From positions 109,877,201 to 109,941,200 of the forward strand of contig CM022300.1 of assembly GCA_011799875.1 (NCBI GenBank): a stretch of 64,000 bases of DNA, written 5' to 3'. The notes below the pieces were generated by a model. It was not told where the DNA came from and did not search any database. It was given only the letters and a program-made list of their open reading frames with translations. Source of the stretch: Thinopyrum elongatum. Taxonomy: Eukaryota > Streptophyta > Magnoliopsida > Poales > Poaceae. Position numbers and translations under genes: made by a program. The stretch's first letter is position 1. Every line of letters starts with the position of its first letter. Below are positions 34,448 to 46,261 of this stretch, one piece after another.

Positions 34448-35530
34448 TAAACAATATCTAGATATAATGTTTTATGCTCAACGCAGGCACCAAATAACCA
34501 TTATTTAGGTTTAATACTAATCCCGAAGGTATTACTAGCGTGCCGATGGTGATCATATCAACCTTGGAGACACATCCAACACTCATCGTCACCTCGCCCT
34601 CAGCTAGTCTCCGTTACTCTGCAGCTCCTGCTTCGAGTTACTAATATTAGCAACTGAATCAGTATCAAATACCCAGACGCTACTACGAGCACTAGTGAGA
34701 TACACATCAATAATATGTATATCAAATATACCTACGTTTGACGTTGACATCCTTCTTATCTGCCAAGTACTTGGGGAAGTTCCGCTTCCAGTGACCCTTC
34801 CCCTTGCAATAGAAGCACTCAGTCTCTGGTTTGGGTCTAGCCTTGGGTTTCTTCATGGGAGCGGCAACTGTCTTGCCATTCTTCTTGAAGTTCCCTTTCT
34901 TTCCCTTACCCTTCTTTAAACTGGTGGTCTTATTGACCATCAACACTTGATGCTCTTTCTTGATTTCTACCTTCGCGGCCTTAAGCATCGCGAATAGCTC
35001 GGGGATGCTTTCTCCATCCCTTGCATATTATAGTTCATCACAAAACCCTTATGGCTTGGTGGCAGTGACTGGAAAACTTTGTCAACCGCTGTCTTATCTG
35101 GAAGATTAACTCCCACTTGATTCAAGCGATTGTAGCACCCAGACACTCTGAGCACATGCTCACTAACTGAGCTGTTCTCCTCCATCTTGCAGGCAAAGAA
35201 CTTGTTAGAGGTCTTATACCTCTCAACACAGGCATGAGCCTGAAATACCAATTTTAGCTCTAACATCTCATATGCTCCGTGGCGTTCAAAACATCTTTGT
35301 GGCCCTGATTTCTAAGCCGTAAAGCATGGCGCACTGAACTATCGAGTAGTCATTAGAATGTGCCTGCCAGATGTTCACAACATCCACAGACGACGCTAGA
35401 GGGGTTGGCACACCGAGCGGTGCATCAAGGACATAAGCCTTCTGTGCAGCAGTGAGGACAATCCTTAGACTACGGACCTAGTCCGCATAATTGCTTACAA
35501 TATCTTTCAACTTAGTCTTTTTCTAGGAAC
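34448..35530 (-). pseudogene. Copia B gag and protease, broken
   Basis: Frames 34967-35266 and 34722-34988 (minus) carry the capsid region (ELKLVFQAHACVERY, LPPSHKGFVMNYNMQGM) and the CCHC knuckle (CFYCKGKGHWKRN, then F for the last C). A shift lies near 34980. The protease region near 34640-34690 is recognisable but not open. The N-terminal part (35280-35530) is full of stops, and the start codon is not clear. Confidence 0.8.
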
Positions 35531-36310
35531 GTATTAAAACAGAGAGCTACAACATGAGCTATTGATCTACAACATAATTTTCAAAGACAATTTAGACTAT
35601 GTTCATGATAATTAGTTTAGTTAATCAAATTACTAATGAACTCCCACTTAAATCAACATCCCTCAAGTTGCCTAAGTGATACATGATCCAAATCAACTAA
35701 CCCATGTCCGATCATCAAGTGAGATGGGGTAGTCATCAATGTTGAACATCTCCATGTTGATCATATCTACTATATGACTCATGTTTGACCTTTCCGTCTC
35801 CTATGTTCCGAGGCCATGTCTGTACATGCTAGGCTCGTCAAGTTTAACCCAAGTATTCTGCATGTGTAAAACTGGCTTACACTCATTGTATGCGAACGTA
35901 GAGTCTATCACACCCGATCATCATGAGGTGCTTCGAAACGACAAACTTTTGTAATGGTGCATACTTAGGGAGAACACAATTTCTCGAAATTAAGTGAAGG
36001 GGTCAACTTATAATGCTACCGTCATTATAAGCAAAATAAGATGCATAAAAAGGATAGACATCACATGCAATCAATATGTGACATGATATAACCATTATCA
36101 TCTCGTGCCTTTAATCTCCATTTCCAAAGCACCGGCATGATCTCCATCATCACCGGCATGACACCATGATCTCCATCATCATGTCGTCACGTGGTCGTCT
36201 TTGCCAACTATTGCTTCTACAACTATTGCTAACACATAGCGATAAAGTAAAGCAATTACATGGCAAATAATAAATTAAAGACAACCCTATGGCTCCTGCC
36301 GGTTACCGTA
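35531..36310 (-). other. Copia B 5' leader, gag-proximal part
   Basis: It is the reverse complement of the copia leader (compare 14650-15196 and 1420-1636). It ends at CCGTA, where copia C is inserted, and resumes at 45190. No gene is seen. Confidence 0.85.
36306..36310. repeat. Left target-site duplication of copia C (CCGTA)
   Basis: CCGTA is repeated at 45190-45194. Together the flanks restore the reversed copia leader. Confidence 0.92.
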
Positions 36311-37961
36311 TGATGAAAATATACCCTAGAGGCAATAATAAAATGGTTATTATTATATTTCCTTAATCATGATAAAAGTTTATTATTCATGCTAGAATTG
36401 TATTGACCGGAAACTTAGATACATGTGTGGATACATAAACAAATACCGTGTCCCTAGTGAGCCTCTACTAGACTAGCTCGTTGATCAAAAGATGGTTAAG
36501 GTTTCCTAACCATAGACATGAGTTGTCATTTGATAACGGGATCACATCATTAGGAGAATGATGTGATGGACAAGACCCATCCGTTAGCTTGGCATATTGA
36601 TCGTTCAGTTTATTGCTATTGCTTTCTTAATGTCAAATACATGTTCCTTCGACCATGAGATCATGCAACTCCCGGATACCGAAGGAATGCCTTGTGTGCT
36701 ATCAAGCTTCACAACGTAACTGGGTGATTATAAAGATGCTCTACAGGTATCTCCGAAGGTGTCTGTTGAGTTGGCATGGATCGAGATTGGGATTTGTCAC
36801 TCCGAGTATCGGAGAGGTATCTCTGGGCCCTCTCGATAATACACATCATAAGCTTGCAAGCAAATGACTAAGGAGTTAGTTACGAGATGATGTATTACGG
36901 AACGAGTAAAGAGACTTGCCGGTAACGAGATTGAACTAGGTATGAAGATACCGAAGATCGAATCTCGGGCAAGTAACATACCGATGGACAAAGGGAATTA
37001 CGTATGTTGTCATAGCGGTTCAATCGATAAAGATCTTCGTGGAATATGTAGGAACCAATATGGGCATCCAGGTCCCGCTATTGGTTATTGACTGGAGAAG
37101 AGTCTCGATCATGTCTACATCATTCTCGAACCCGTAGGGTCCGCACGCTTAACGTTCGTTGACGATATAGTATTATATGAGTTATGTATGTTGTTGACCG
37201 AATGTTGTTCGGAGTCCTGGATGAGACCACGGACATGACGAGGAGCTCCGAAATGGTCCGGAGGTAAAGATTGATATATAGGATGGTATGGTTAGGCCAA
37301 GGGGTAAAGCCCACGGGGCTTTAGGTCGGTGCAAAAGGAGTTTTGCGGAGGCCAGGGGGTCAAACACCGGAGACCCTGGCCAGACGCCGCGGCCCATGGC
37401 GTCTGGGCCAGACGCCAAGGACTATGGCGTCTGGTCCTGGAAGTCCGAGAAGGACTCTTCCTTTCGGGCAAAACCGACTTTGAGGAGGCTCCTTCTCCAA
37501 GTTACGACCCCGGGGCTCAATATATAAATAGAGGGGTAGGGCTAGCACCTGGAACACATCAAGATACACCAAGCCGTGTGCCGGCAACCCCATCCCTCTA
37601 GTTTATCCTTCGTCATAGTTTCCGTTGTGCTTGGTGAAGCCGTGCGGAGATTGTTCTTCACCACCAACATCACCATGCCGTCATGCTGCCGGAACTCATC
37701 TACTACTTTGCCCCTCTTGATGGATCAAAAAGGTGAGGACATCATCGAGCTGAATGTGTGCTGAACGCGGAGGTGCCGTACGTTCGGTACTTGATCGGGA
37801 CGGATCATGAAGGTGTACGACTACATCAACCGCGTTGATAAACGCTTCCGCTTAGTGATCTTCAAGGGTATGAAGACGCTCTCCCCCTCTCATAGCTTTG
37901 CATCTCCATGGATAGATCTTGCATGTGCGTAGATTCTTTTTCCATGCAACATTCCCCAATA
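36311..37961 (+). repeat. Copia C 5' LTR
   Basis: It starts TGATGAAAATATACCC and ends ATTCCCCAATA. The TATA box TATATAAATA is at 37521-37530. The upstream GC-rich part has several GACGCC / GGCGTCTGG repeats (37378-37432) that are absent from the LTR of copia A. Confidence 0.92.
37521..37530 (+). promoter_or_regulatory. TATA box of copia C 5' LTR
   Basis: TATATAAATA precedes GAGGGGTAGGG, about 430 bp before the LTR end. The 3' LTR has the same box at 44744-44753. Confidence 0.65.
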
Positions 37962-37976
37962 GTGGCATCCGAACCA
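37962..37976 (+). other. Copia C primer binding site (degenerate)
   Basis: GTGGCATCCGAACCA follows the LTR. It is a diverged initiator-Met type site. Confidence 0.7.
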
Positions 37977-39177
37977 GGTCTATGCGTAGATGATATGCAC
38001 AAGTAGAACAGAAAGAGTTGTGGGCGGTGATAGTCATACTGCTTACCACCAATGTCTTATTTTGATTCGGCGGTATTGTGGGATGAAGCGGCCCGGACCA
38101 ACCTTACATGTCCACGCACATGAGACCGGTTCCACCGACAGACATGCAACTAGTTTTGCATAAAGGTGGCTGGCGGGTGTCTGTTTCTCCTACTTTAGTT
38201 GAATCGAATTTGACTACGGCCGGTCCTTGAAGAAGGTTAAAACAACAAACTTAATGAAACACCGTTGTGGTTTTTGCCGTAGGTAAGAATGGTTCTTGCT
38301 AGAAGCCCGTAGAAGCCACGTAAAACTTGCAACAACAAAGTAGAGGATGTCTAACTTGTTTTTGCAGGGCATGTTGTGATGTGATATGCGTTATTGTATG
38401 AGATGATCATGTTTTGTAAATCATCAGCAACCGGCAGGAGCCTTATGGTTGTCTCTTTATTGTATGAAATGCAAACGCCATGTAATTGCATTACTTTATC
38501 GCTATGCATTAGCAATAGTTGTAGAAGCAATAATTGGCAAGACGACCACGACGCAACGATGGAGATCAAGGTGTCGACATGGTGACGATGGAGATCATGA
38601 CGATGCTTTGGAGATGGAGATCAAAAGCACGAGATGATGATGGCCATATCATGTCACATATTTTGATTGCATGTGATGTTTATCTTTTATGCATCTTATT
38701 TTGCTTAGAACGACGGTAGCATTAAAAGATGATCCCTTCACTAAATTTCAAGATATAAGTGTTCTCCCTGAGTATGCACCGTTGCGAAAGTTCGTCATTT
38801 CGAGACACCACGTGATGATCGGGTGTGATAGACTCTACGTTCACATACAACGAGTGTAAGACAGTTTTGCACATGCAGAATACTTGGGTTAAACTTGACG
38901 AGCCTAGCATGTACAGACATGGTCTCGGAACACTAGAGACTGAAAGGTCGAACGTGAGTCATATAGTAGATATGATCAACATAGAGATGTTCACCATTGA
39001 TGACTACCCCATCTCACGTGATGATCGGACATGGGTTAGTTGATTTGGATCACATATCACTTAGATAACTTGAAGGATGTTTATTTAAGTGGGAGTTCAT
39101 TAGTAATTTGATTAATTGAACTTAAATTTATCATGAACTTAGTCTTAATAGTTTTGCATATCTATGTTGTAGATCAA
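37977..39177 (+). other. Copia C 5' leader
   Basis: This is uninterrupted leader. It serves as the empty-site reference for the gypsy insertion in copia A (near 38605-38625) and for CACTA K2 in copia B (near 38370-38390). It contains only chance frames. Confidence 0.88.
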
Positions 39178-40227
39178 TAGCTCGCGATATAGCCCCCTAT
39201 TTTTGATATGTTCCTAGAGAAAAATAAGTTGAAAGATGATAGTAGCAATGATGCGGACCAGGTCCGTGATCTGAGGATTATCCTCATTGCTGCACAAAAG
39301 AATTATGTCCTTGATGCACCGCTAGGTGACAGACCTATTGCAGGAGCAGATGCAAATGTTATGAACGTTTGGCAAGCTCGATATGATGACTACTCAATAG
39401 TTTAGTGCGCCATGCTTTACGGCTTAGAACCGGGACTTCAAAAATGTTTTGAACGCCACGGAGCATATGAGATGTTCCAAGAGCTGAAATTGGTATTTCA
39501 GACTCATTCCCATGTCGAGAGGTATGTGACCTCTGACAAGTACTTTGCCTACAAGATGGACGAGAATAGCTCAGTCAGTAAGCATGTGCTCAGAATGTCT
39601 GAGTACTACAATCGCTTGAATCAAGTGGGAGTTAATCTTCCAGATAAGATAGTGACTGACAGAGTTCTCTAGTCACTATCACCAAGCTACTAGAACTTCG
39701 TGATGAACTATAATATGCAAGGGATGACAAAAAATGATTACCGAGCTCTTCGCGATGCTGAAATTGGCGAAGGTAGAAATCAAGAAAGAGCATCAAGTAT
39801 TGATGGTTAACAAGACCACTAGTTTCAAGAAAAAGGGCAAGGGAAAGAAAGGGAACTTCAAGAAGAATGGCAAACAAGTTGCTACTCCCGTGAAGAAGCC
39901 CAAAGCTGGACCTAAGCCTGAAACTGAGTGCTTTTACTGGAAAGGGAATGGTCACTAGAAGCGGAACTGCCCCAAATACTTGGCGGATAAGAAGGATGGC
40001 AAAGTGAACAAAAGTATATTTGATATACATGTTATTGATGTGTACCTTACTAGTATTCATAGTAGCCCCTGGGTATTTGATACTAGTTCAGTTGCTAAGA
40101 TTAGTAACTCAAAACAGGAGTTGCAGAATAAACAGAGAGTAGTTAAGGGAGAGGTGATGATGTGTGTTGGAAGTGATTCCAAGGTTGATACGATCACCAT
40201 CCCACACTCCCTCTTCCTTCGGGATTA
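39178..40227 (+). pseudogene. Copia C gag and protease, broken
   Basis: The native start is lost (an ATAGCTCGC sequence replaces ATGGCCCGT). The capsid region is readable in 39208-39672 (ILIAAQKNYVLDAPLGDRP, GAYEMFQELKLVF) with a stop near 39403. An extra A near 39731 causes a shift. The zinc knuckle reads CFYWKGNGH followed by a stop, so one zinc cysteine is lost and the tryptophan codon is a stop. The protease motif is FDTSSVAKI, with the DTG glycine changed to serine. Confidence 0.87.
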
Positions 40228-41529
40228 GTGTTGAACCTAAATAAATGTTATTTGGTGTTTGCGTTGAGCATGAATATGATTAGATCATGTTTATTGCAAT
40301 ACGGTTATTCATTTAAGTCAGAGAATAATTATTGTTCTGTTTACATGAATAAAACCTTCTATGGTCATACACACAATGTGAATGGTTTATTGAATCTCGA
40401 TCGTAGTGATACACATATTCATAATATTGATGCCAAAAGATGCAAAGTTGATAATGATAGTGCAACATATTTGTGGCACTGTCGTTTAGGTCATATTGGA
40501 GTAAAGCGCATGAAGAAACTCCATGCAGATGGACTTTTGGAATCACTTGATTATGAATCATTTGATACTTGCGAACCATGCCTCATGGGCAAGATGACTA
40601 AAACTCCGTTCTCTGGAACAATGGAGCGAACTAATGACTTATTGGAAATAATACATACCGATGTATGCGGTCCGATGAGTGTTGAAGCACGCGGCGGGTA
40701 TCGTTATTTTCTGACCTTCACAGATGATTTGAGTAGGTATGGGTATATCTACTTAATGAAACACAAGTCTGAAACATTTGAAAAGTTCAAAGAATTTCAG
40801 AGTGAAGTGGAGAATCATCGTAACAAGAAAATAAAGTTTCTACGATCTGATCGCGGAGGCGAATATTTGAGTTACGAGTTTGGTCTTCATTTAAAACAAT
40901 GTGGAATAGTTTCAGAACTCACGCCACCTGGAACACCACAGCGTAATGGTGTGTCCGAACATCGTAACCATACTTTATTAGACATGGTCCGATCTATGAT
41001 GTCTCTTACCGATTTACCACTATCGTTTTGGGGTTATGCATTAGAGACAGCCGCATTCACGTTAAATAGGGCACCGTCTAAATCCGTTGAGACGACACCG
41101 TATGAACTATGGTTTGGCAAGAAACCTAAGCTGTCGTTTCTTAAAGTTTGGGGTTGCGACACTTATGTCAAAAGGCTTCAGCCTGATAAGCTCGAACCCA
41201 AATCAGACAAGTGCGCCTTCATAGGATACCCTAAGGAAACAATTGGGTACACCTTCTACCACAGATCCGAAGGCAAGATCTTTGTTGCCAAGAATGGAAC
41301 CTTTTTAGAGAAGGAGTTTCTCTCGAAAGAAGTAAGTGGGAGGAAAGTAGAACTTGATCAGGTAATTGTACCTTCTCTCGAATTGGAAAGTAGTACATCA
41401 GAGAAATCCGTTCCCGTGATGCCTACACCAACTAGAGAGGAAGCTAATGATGATGATCATGAAACTTCAGATCAAGTTACTACTGGACCTCGTAGGTCGA
41501 ACAGAGCACGTTCCAGAGTGGTACGGTAA
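40228..41529 (+). pseudogene. Copia C GAG-pre-integrase and integrase, longest open copia frame
   Basis: This is a 433-codon uninterrupted frame. It holds the zinc-binding part (LWHCRLGHIGVKRMKKLH, CEPCLMGKM) and the integrase core with HTDVCGP, RSDRGGEYLS and NGVSEHRNH, so all three catalytic acidic residues are present. The C-terminal integrase motifs follow (IGYPKETIGYTFYH, IFVAKNGTF). It ends by a small deletion near 41513 that shifts the frame; RT then continues from 41530. The ATG at 40228 is not a native start. Confidence 0.88.
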
Positions 41530-42002
41530 TCCTGTCCTGGAAGTCATGTTACTAGACCATGGCAAACCTACGAACTATGAAGAAGGTATGATGAGCCCAG
41601 ATTCCAACAGATGGCTTGAGGCCATGAAATCTGAGATAGGATCCATGTATGAGAACAAAGTGTGGACTTTGGTGGACTTGCCCGATGATCGGCAAGCCGT
41701 AGAGAATAAATGGATCTTCAAGAAGAAGACTGACGCTGATGGTAATATTACTGTCTACAAAGCATGACTTGTCGCAAAAGGTTTTCGACAAGTTCAAGGG
41801 GTTAACTACGATGAGACTTTCTCACTCGTAGCAATGCTTAAGTCCGTCCGAATCATGTTAGCAATTGCGGCATTTTATGAAATCTGGCAAATGGATGTCA
41901 AAACTGCATTCCTTAATGGATTTCTTAAAGAAGAGTTGTATATGATGCAACCAGAAGGTTTTGTCGATCCTAAAGGTGCTAACAAAGTGTGCAAGCTCCA
42001 GC
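41530..42002 (+). pseudogene. Copia C reverse transcriptase, first part
   Basis: The frame contains VPEWYGNPVLEVMLLD, ENKWIFKKKTDADGN, a stop in the ARLVAKGF motif (near 41765), then GFRQVQGVNYDETFS and WQMDVKTAFLNGFLKEE. Two residues are missing in AAFY-EIWQ compared with copia A (AAFYDYEIWQ). The MITE interrupts the frame after NKVCKLQ. Confidence 0.87.
41995..42002. repeat. Left 8-bp target-site duplication of MITE 2 (GCTCCAGC)
   Basis: The sequence is repeated at 42523-42530. The uninterrupted sequence is in copia A at 18608-18625. Confidence 0.92.
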
Positions 42003-42522
42003 TAAGGATGGCAATTTTACCCATGGGTATGGGTACCCGCGGATACCGTACCCGCATGAGCAGGGTATGGGCACAATTTTATACCCATGGGTAGTACCCA
42101 TACCCTACCCGTTAAGTCATGGGTAGGGCACGGGTATAGCCTTGTACCCATGGATATACCATACCCTACCCATTTATACTAACACGTGTACCTTACCCGT
42201 GAAGTGTGTCATGAGATTGTGAACCTATGTTAAAGTTGTCACCAATCATCAATTTGAATTGAGATAATTATTATGTACTCATCTATTTGTTACTGAGTTG
42301 AGATAAATATTTTTTGGTCAAATGTGAAATTGTGAATAACTTGTGTGCTATTTGATCTATCCGTTGGGTACCCAATGGGTATTGGTACCCGCCGGGTATG
42401 GATACGGGTAAAGTTTCATACCCGTGGGTACGGGTATGGGTAGAATTTTGTACCCATTAACTACACGGGTATGGGTATGGTATTGCTCTACCCACACCAT
42501 ACCCTACCCATTGCCATCCTTA
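42003..42522. mobile_element. MITE 2, hAT-like non-autonomous element (520 bp)
   Basis: It has terminal repeats TAAGGATGGCAAT and ATTGCCATCCTTA, an 8-bp duplication GCTCCAGC and dense GGGTA/TACCC arrays at both ends. It belongs to the same family as 16171-16729 but lies in the opposite relative orientation, judging by the AT-rich core (CCAATCATCAATTTGAATTG here, CAATTCAAATTGACAATTGG there). It is non-coding. Element plus duplication is 528 bp, again a multiple of three. Confidence 0.87.
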
Positions 42523-42530
42523 GCTCCAGC
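42523..42530. repeat. Right 8-bp target-site duplication of MITE 2 (GCTCCAGC)
   Basis: This is a copy of 41995-42002. Confidence 0.92.
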
Positions 42531-43345
42531 GATCCATTTATGGACTGGTGCAAGCATCTCGGAGTTGGAATATACGCTTTGATGAGGTGATCAAAGCGTA
42601 TGGTTTTATACAGACTTACGGTGAAGCCTGTATTTACAAGAAAGTGAGTGGGAGCTATTAGCATTTCTGATATTATATGTGGATGACATATTGTTGATTG
42701 GAAATGATATAGAATTTCTGGATAGCATAAAAGGACACTTGAATAAGAATTTTTCAGTAAAAGAGCTCGGTGAAGCTGCTTATATATTGGGCATCAAGAT
42801 CTATAGGGATAGATCGAGACACTTAATAGGACTTTCACAAAGCACATACCTAAGTTCAAAATAGATCAGTCAAAGAAAGGTTTCTTGCCTGTGTTGCAAG
42901 GTGTGAAGTTGAGTAAAGACTCAAAACCCGACCATGGCAGAAGATAGAGAGAGAATGAAAGGCATTCCCTATGCCTCAGCCATTGGTTCTATAAAGTATG
43001 CCATGCTGTGTACCAGACCTGTTGTGTACCTTGCCATGAGTTTGGCAAGGGGGTACAATAGTGATCCAGGAGTAAGACCACTGGACAGCGGTCAAAATTA
43101 TCCTTAGTAACCTAATAGGACTAAGGAGATATTTCTTGGTTATGGAGGTGATAAAGAGTTCTTCATAAAGGGTTATGTTGATGCAAGCTTTGACACCGAT
43201 CCCGATGACTCCGAGTCTCGATCTGGATACATATTGAAAGTGGGAGTAATTAGCTAGAGTAGCTCCATGCAGAGCATTGTAGACATAGAAATTTGCAAAA
43301 TACATACGGATCTAAATGTGGTAGACCCGTTGACTAAACTTATCT
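42531..43345 (+). pseudogene. Copia C reverse transcriptase, second part, and deleted RNase H
   Basis: It resumes with RSIYGLVQASRSWNIRFDE. A short deletion near 42657 shifts the frame, after which YVDDILLIGN is readable with both aspartates. Another deletion near 42850 removes the LDKVLKK-type segment. RNase H lacks about 230 bp relative to copia A (between the equivalents of 19385 and 19622, joined near 43282), taking out catalytic residues. The end matches the KIHTDLNVVDPLT region. Confidence 0.85.
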
Positions 43346-43378
43346 CACAAGCAAAACATGATCACACCTTAGTACTCT

Positions 43379-43511
43379 TTGGGTGTTAATCACATGGCGA
43401 TGTGAACTAGATTATTGACTCTAGTAAACTCTTCGGGTGTTGGTCACATGGCGATGAACAATATGAGTGTTAATCACATGGCGATGTGAACTAGATTATT
43501 GACTCTAGTGC
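43379..43511 (+). repeat. Copia C 3' leader repeat (GTGTTAATCACATGGCGATG)
   Basis: The motif GGTGTTAATCACATGGCGAT occurs at about 43382, again (slightly changed) at about 43436 and at about 43469. GAACTAGATTATTGACTCTAG also occurs twice. Copia A has a single copy of the region. This looks like tandem duplication just before the polypurine tract. Confidence 0.8.
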
Positions 43512-43522
43512 AAGTGGGAGAC
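43512..43522 (+). other. Copia C polypurine tract
   Basis: AAGTGGGAGAC lies directly before the 3' LTR. Confidence 0.9.
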
Positions 43523-45189
43523 TGATGGAAATATGCCCTAGAGGCAATAATAAAATGGTTATTATTATATTTCCTTAATCATGATAAAAGTTTATTATTC
43601 ATGCTAGAATTGTATTGATCGGAAACTTAAATACATGTGTGGATACATAAACAAATACCGTGTCCCTAGTGAGCCTCTACTAGACTAGCTCATTGATCAA
43701 AAGATGGTTAAGGTTTCCTAACCATAGACATGAGTTTTCATTTGATAATGGGATCACATCATTAGGAGAATGATGTGATGGACAAGACCCATCCATTAGC
43801 TTAGCATATTGATCGTTCAGTTTATTGCTATTGCTTTCTTAATGTCAAATACATGTTCCTTCGACCATGAGATCATGCAACTCCCGGATACCGGAGGAAT
43901 GCCTTGTGTGCTATCAAACGTCACAACATAACTGGGTGATTATAAAGATGCTCTATAGGTATCTCCGAAGGTATCTGTTGAGTTGGCATGGATCGAGATT
44001 GGGATTTGTCACTCCGAGTATCGGAGAGGTATCTCTGGGCCCTCTCGGTAATACACATCATAAGCTTGCAAGCAAATGACTAAGGAGTTAGTTACGAGAT
44101 GATGTATTACGGAACGAGTAAAGAGACTTGCCAACGAGATTGAACTAGGTATGAAGATACCGACGATCGAATCTCGGGCAAGTAACATACCGATGGACAA
44201 AGGGAATTATGTATGTTGTCATAATGGTTCGACTGATAAAGATCTTCGTGGAATATGTAGGAACCAATATGAGCATCCAGGTCCCGCTATTGGTTATTGA
44301 TCGGAGAAGAGTCTCGTTCATGTCTACATCATTCCCGAAACCGTAGGGTCCGCACACTTAACGTTCGTTGATGATGTAGTATTATATGAGTTATGTATGT
44401 TGGTGACCGAATGTTGTTTGGAGTCTCGGATGAGATCACGGACATGACGAGGAGCTCTGGAATGGTCCGGAGGTAAAGATTGATATATAGGATGATATGG
44501 TTAGGCCAAGGGATAAAGCCCACGGGGCTTTAGGTCGGTGCAAAAGGAGTTTTGCGGAGGCCAGGGGTCAAACGCCAGAGACCCTGGCGTCTGGCCCTGG
44601 GACAGACGCCGAGGCCCATGTTGCCCTGGGCCAGACGCCAAGTACTATGGCGTCTGGTCCTGGAAGTCCGAGAAGGACTCTTCCTTGCGGGCAAAACCGA
44701 CTTTGAGGAGGCTCTTTCTCCAAGTTACGACCTCAGGGCTCAATATATAAATAGAGGGGTAGGGCTAGCACCTGGAACACATCAACATACACCAAGCCGT
44801 GTGCCGGCAACCCCGTCCCTCTAGTTTATCCTTCGTCATAGTTTCCGTTGTGCTTGGCGAAGCCCTGCGGAGATTGTTCTTCACCACCACTGTCACCACC
44901 CCATCATGCTGCCGGAACTCATCTACTACTTCGCCCCTCTTGCTGGATCGAAAAGGCGAGGACGTCATCGAGCTGAACGTGTGCTGAACGCGGAGGTGTC
45001 GTACGTTCGGTACTTGATCGGGACGGATCGTGAAGGTGTACGACTACATCAACCGCATTGATAAACGCTTCCGCTTAGCGATCTTCAAGGGTATGAAGAT
45101 GCTCTCTCCCTCTCGTAGCTATGCATCTCCATGGATAGATCTTGCGTGTGCATAGAAATTTTTTGTTTTCCATGCAACGTTCCCCAACA
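43523..45189 (+). repeat. Copia C 3' LTR
   Basis: It starts TGATGGAAATATGCCC and ends CGTTCCCCAACA. It is very similar to 36311-37961, including the GACGCC/GGCGTC repeats (44585-44655) and the TATA box (44744-44753). Small indels separate the two. Confidence 0.93.
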
Positions 45190-45279
45190 CCGTACTCATC
45201 TACATGCAAGTCGTGAACCTATTACAAAAAACATGATCATCTCATACATCAACATATATCACATCACGTTTTGGCCATA
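45190..45279 (-). other. Copia B 5' leader, middle fragment
   Basis: It starts with the right duplication CCGTA of copia C and is the reverse complement of leader like 1375-1436. It ends with ATA (45277-45279), the left target duplication of CACTA K2. Confidence 0.88.
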
Positions 45280-45299
45280 CACACTACAGGAATCAGGAA

Positions 45300-45675
45300 C
45301 TTTGCCGTCTGCCATGGCTGACGGCAAAGGCATGCCTTGCGGACGGCAAAGGCTTTGCCGTCAGCCAGCAGACGACAACACGTCCGGCTGAACGAACTAC
45401 GGCAAAGGGCACTTTGCCGTCTGCTGGCGGACGGCAAAGATGCAAAGGTCTTTGCCGTCTGCCAGCAGACGGCAAAGGACCTGGACGGCACACGTGGCAG
45501 CTTAGGGCCGTTAAGGGGTTAACGGCGTGCTTTGCCGTCTGCCAGCAGACGGCAAAGTACCCAAATATGCCAACCCAGTGCCCCCAGGTTGCACAGGTAG
45601 CTGTCATGTGGCAGCTTTGCCGTCTACTAGCTGATGGCAAAGCTCTTTGCCGTCTGCCAGCAGACGGCAAAGAGC
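45300..45675. repeat. K1 left subterminal array (TTTGCCGTCTGC)
   Basis: There are at least ten copies of TTTGCCGTCTGC or GCAGACGGCAAAG, many paired as near-perfect palindromes of about 27 bp with a CAGCAG or TAGCAG centre. In CACTA elements such arrays bind the transposon's DNA-binding protein. Frames here (such as 45293-45706) are repeat artefacts. Confidence 0.85.
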
Positions 45676-46048
45676 CTGTATAGCCCCTGTTTTTTCTTAA
45701 ATTCATTCAATTTCACAGATATATATATATATATACACATTTGAAAATACTTTCAACAAGCATAACAACACATATACATACCAAATCATATCCCTGCCAT
45801 ATGGATATGATCATCCAACACATATACATACCAAATCAAAAGTCCATATGCAACATGTATAGCTAGCCAACATATCCAACAACAAGCATACAATTGTTTC
45901 ATCCATACATACATATATAGGTAGCAAGTTTCACATTGTTCATCCTACAAAATCAAAACAAAAAGGAAGCACAAGGAGAAGAGTAGACTCCATCAACGCA
46001 AGCTTCCTCATCTAAAGCAAATCTGCAAATTGGGAAAGAAGAAAGTTA

Positions 46049-46090
46049 GAAGAAGAAGAAGAAGAAGAAGAAGAAGAAGAAGAAGAAGAA

Positions 46091-46112
<22 letters not shown>
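46049..46112. repeat. GAA microsatellite
   Basis: An AGA/GAA trinucleotide run of about 64 bp is followed by more GAAGAAGACTAG units up to 46204, then a pyrimidine-rich stretch (46207-46260) that could pair with it. Confidence 0.9.
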
Positions 46113-46122
<10 letters not shown>

Positions 46123-46261
46123 CTAGAAGAAGAAGACTAGCTAGAAGAAGAAGACTAGAAGAAGAAGACTAGCTAGAAGCAGAAGAAAAAGAAGAAGAAG
46201 AAGAATTTTTCTTCTCTTTCTTTTTCTCCTCTACTCTTCTTTATCTTCTTCTTCTTCTAAC

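Larger units (their letters stand above)
36311..45189 (+). mobile_element. Copia C (BARE/Angela-like), complete with both LTRs
   Basis: This 8.9 kb element has LTRs of 1651 and 1667 bp, primer site, leader, gag-pol, polypurine tract and a 5-bp duplication CCGTA. It sits in the leader of copia B in the opposite direction. A hAT-like MITE interrupts its RT. Gag has lost its zinc knuckle and RNase H is partly deleted, so it is not autonomous. Confidence 0.94.

Noticed and set aside
45293..45706. CRISPR-like regular repeats (TTTGCCGTCTGC)
   Set aside because: Units are palindromic, unevenly spaced and sit at both ends of a CACTA element with matching target duplication; they are subterminal repeats.
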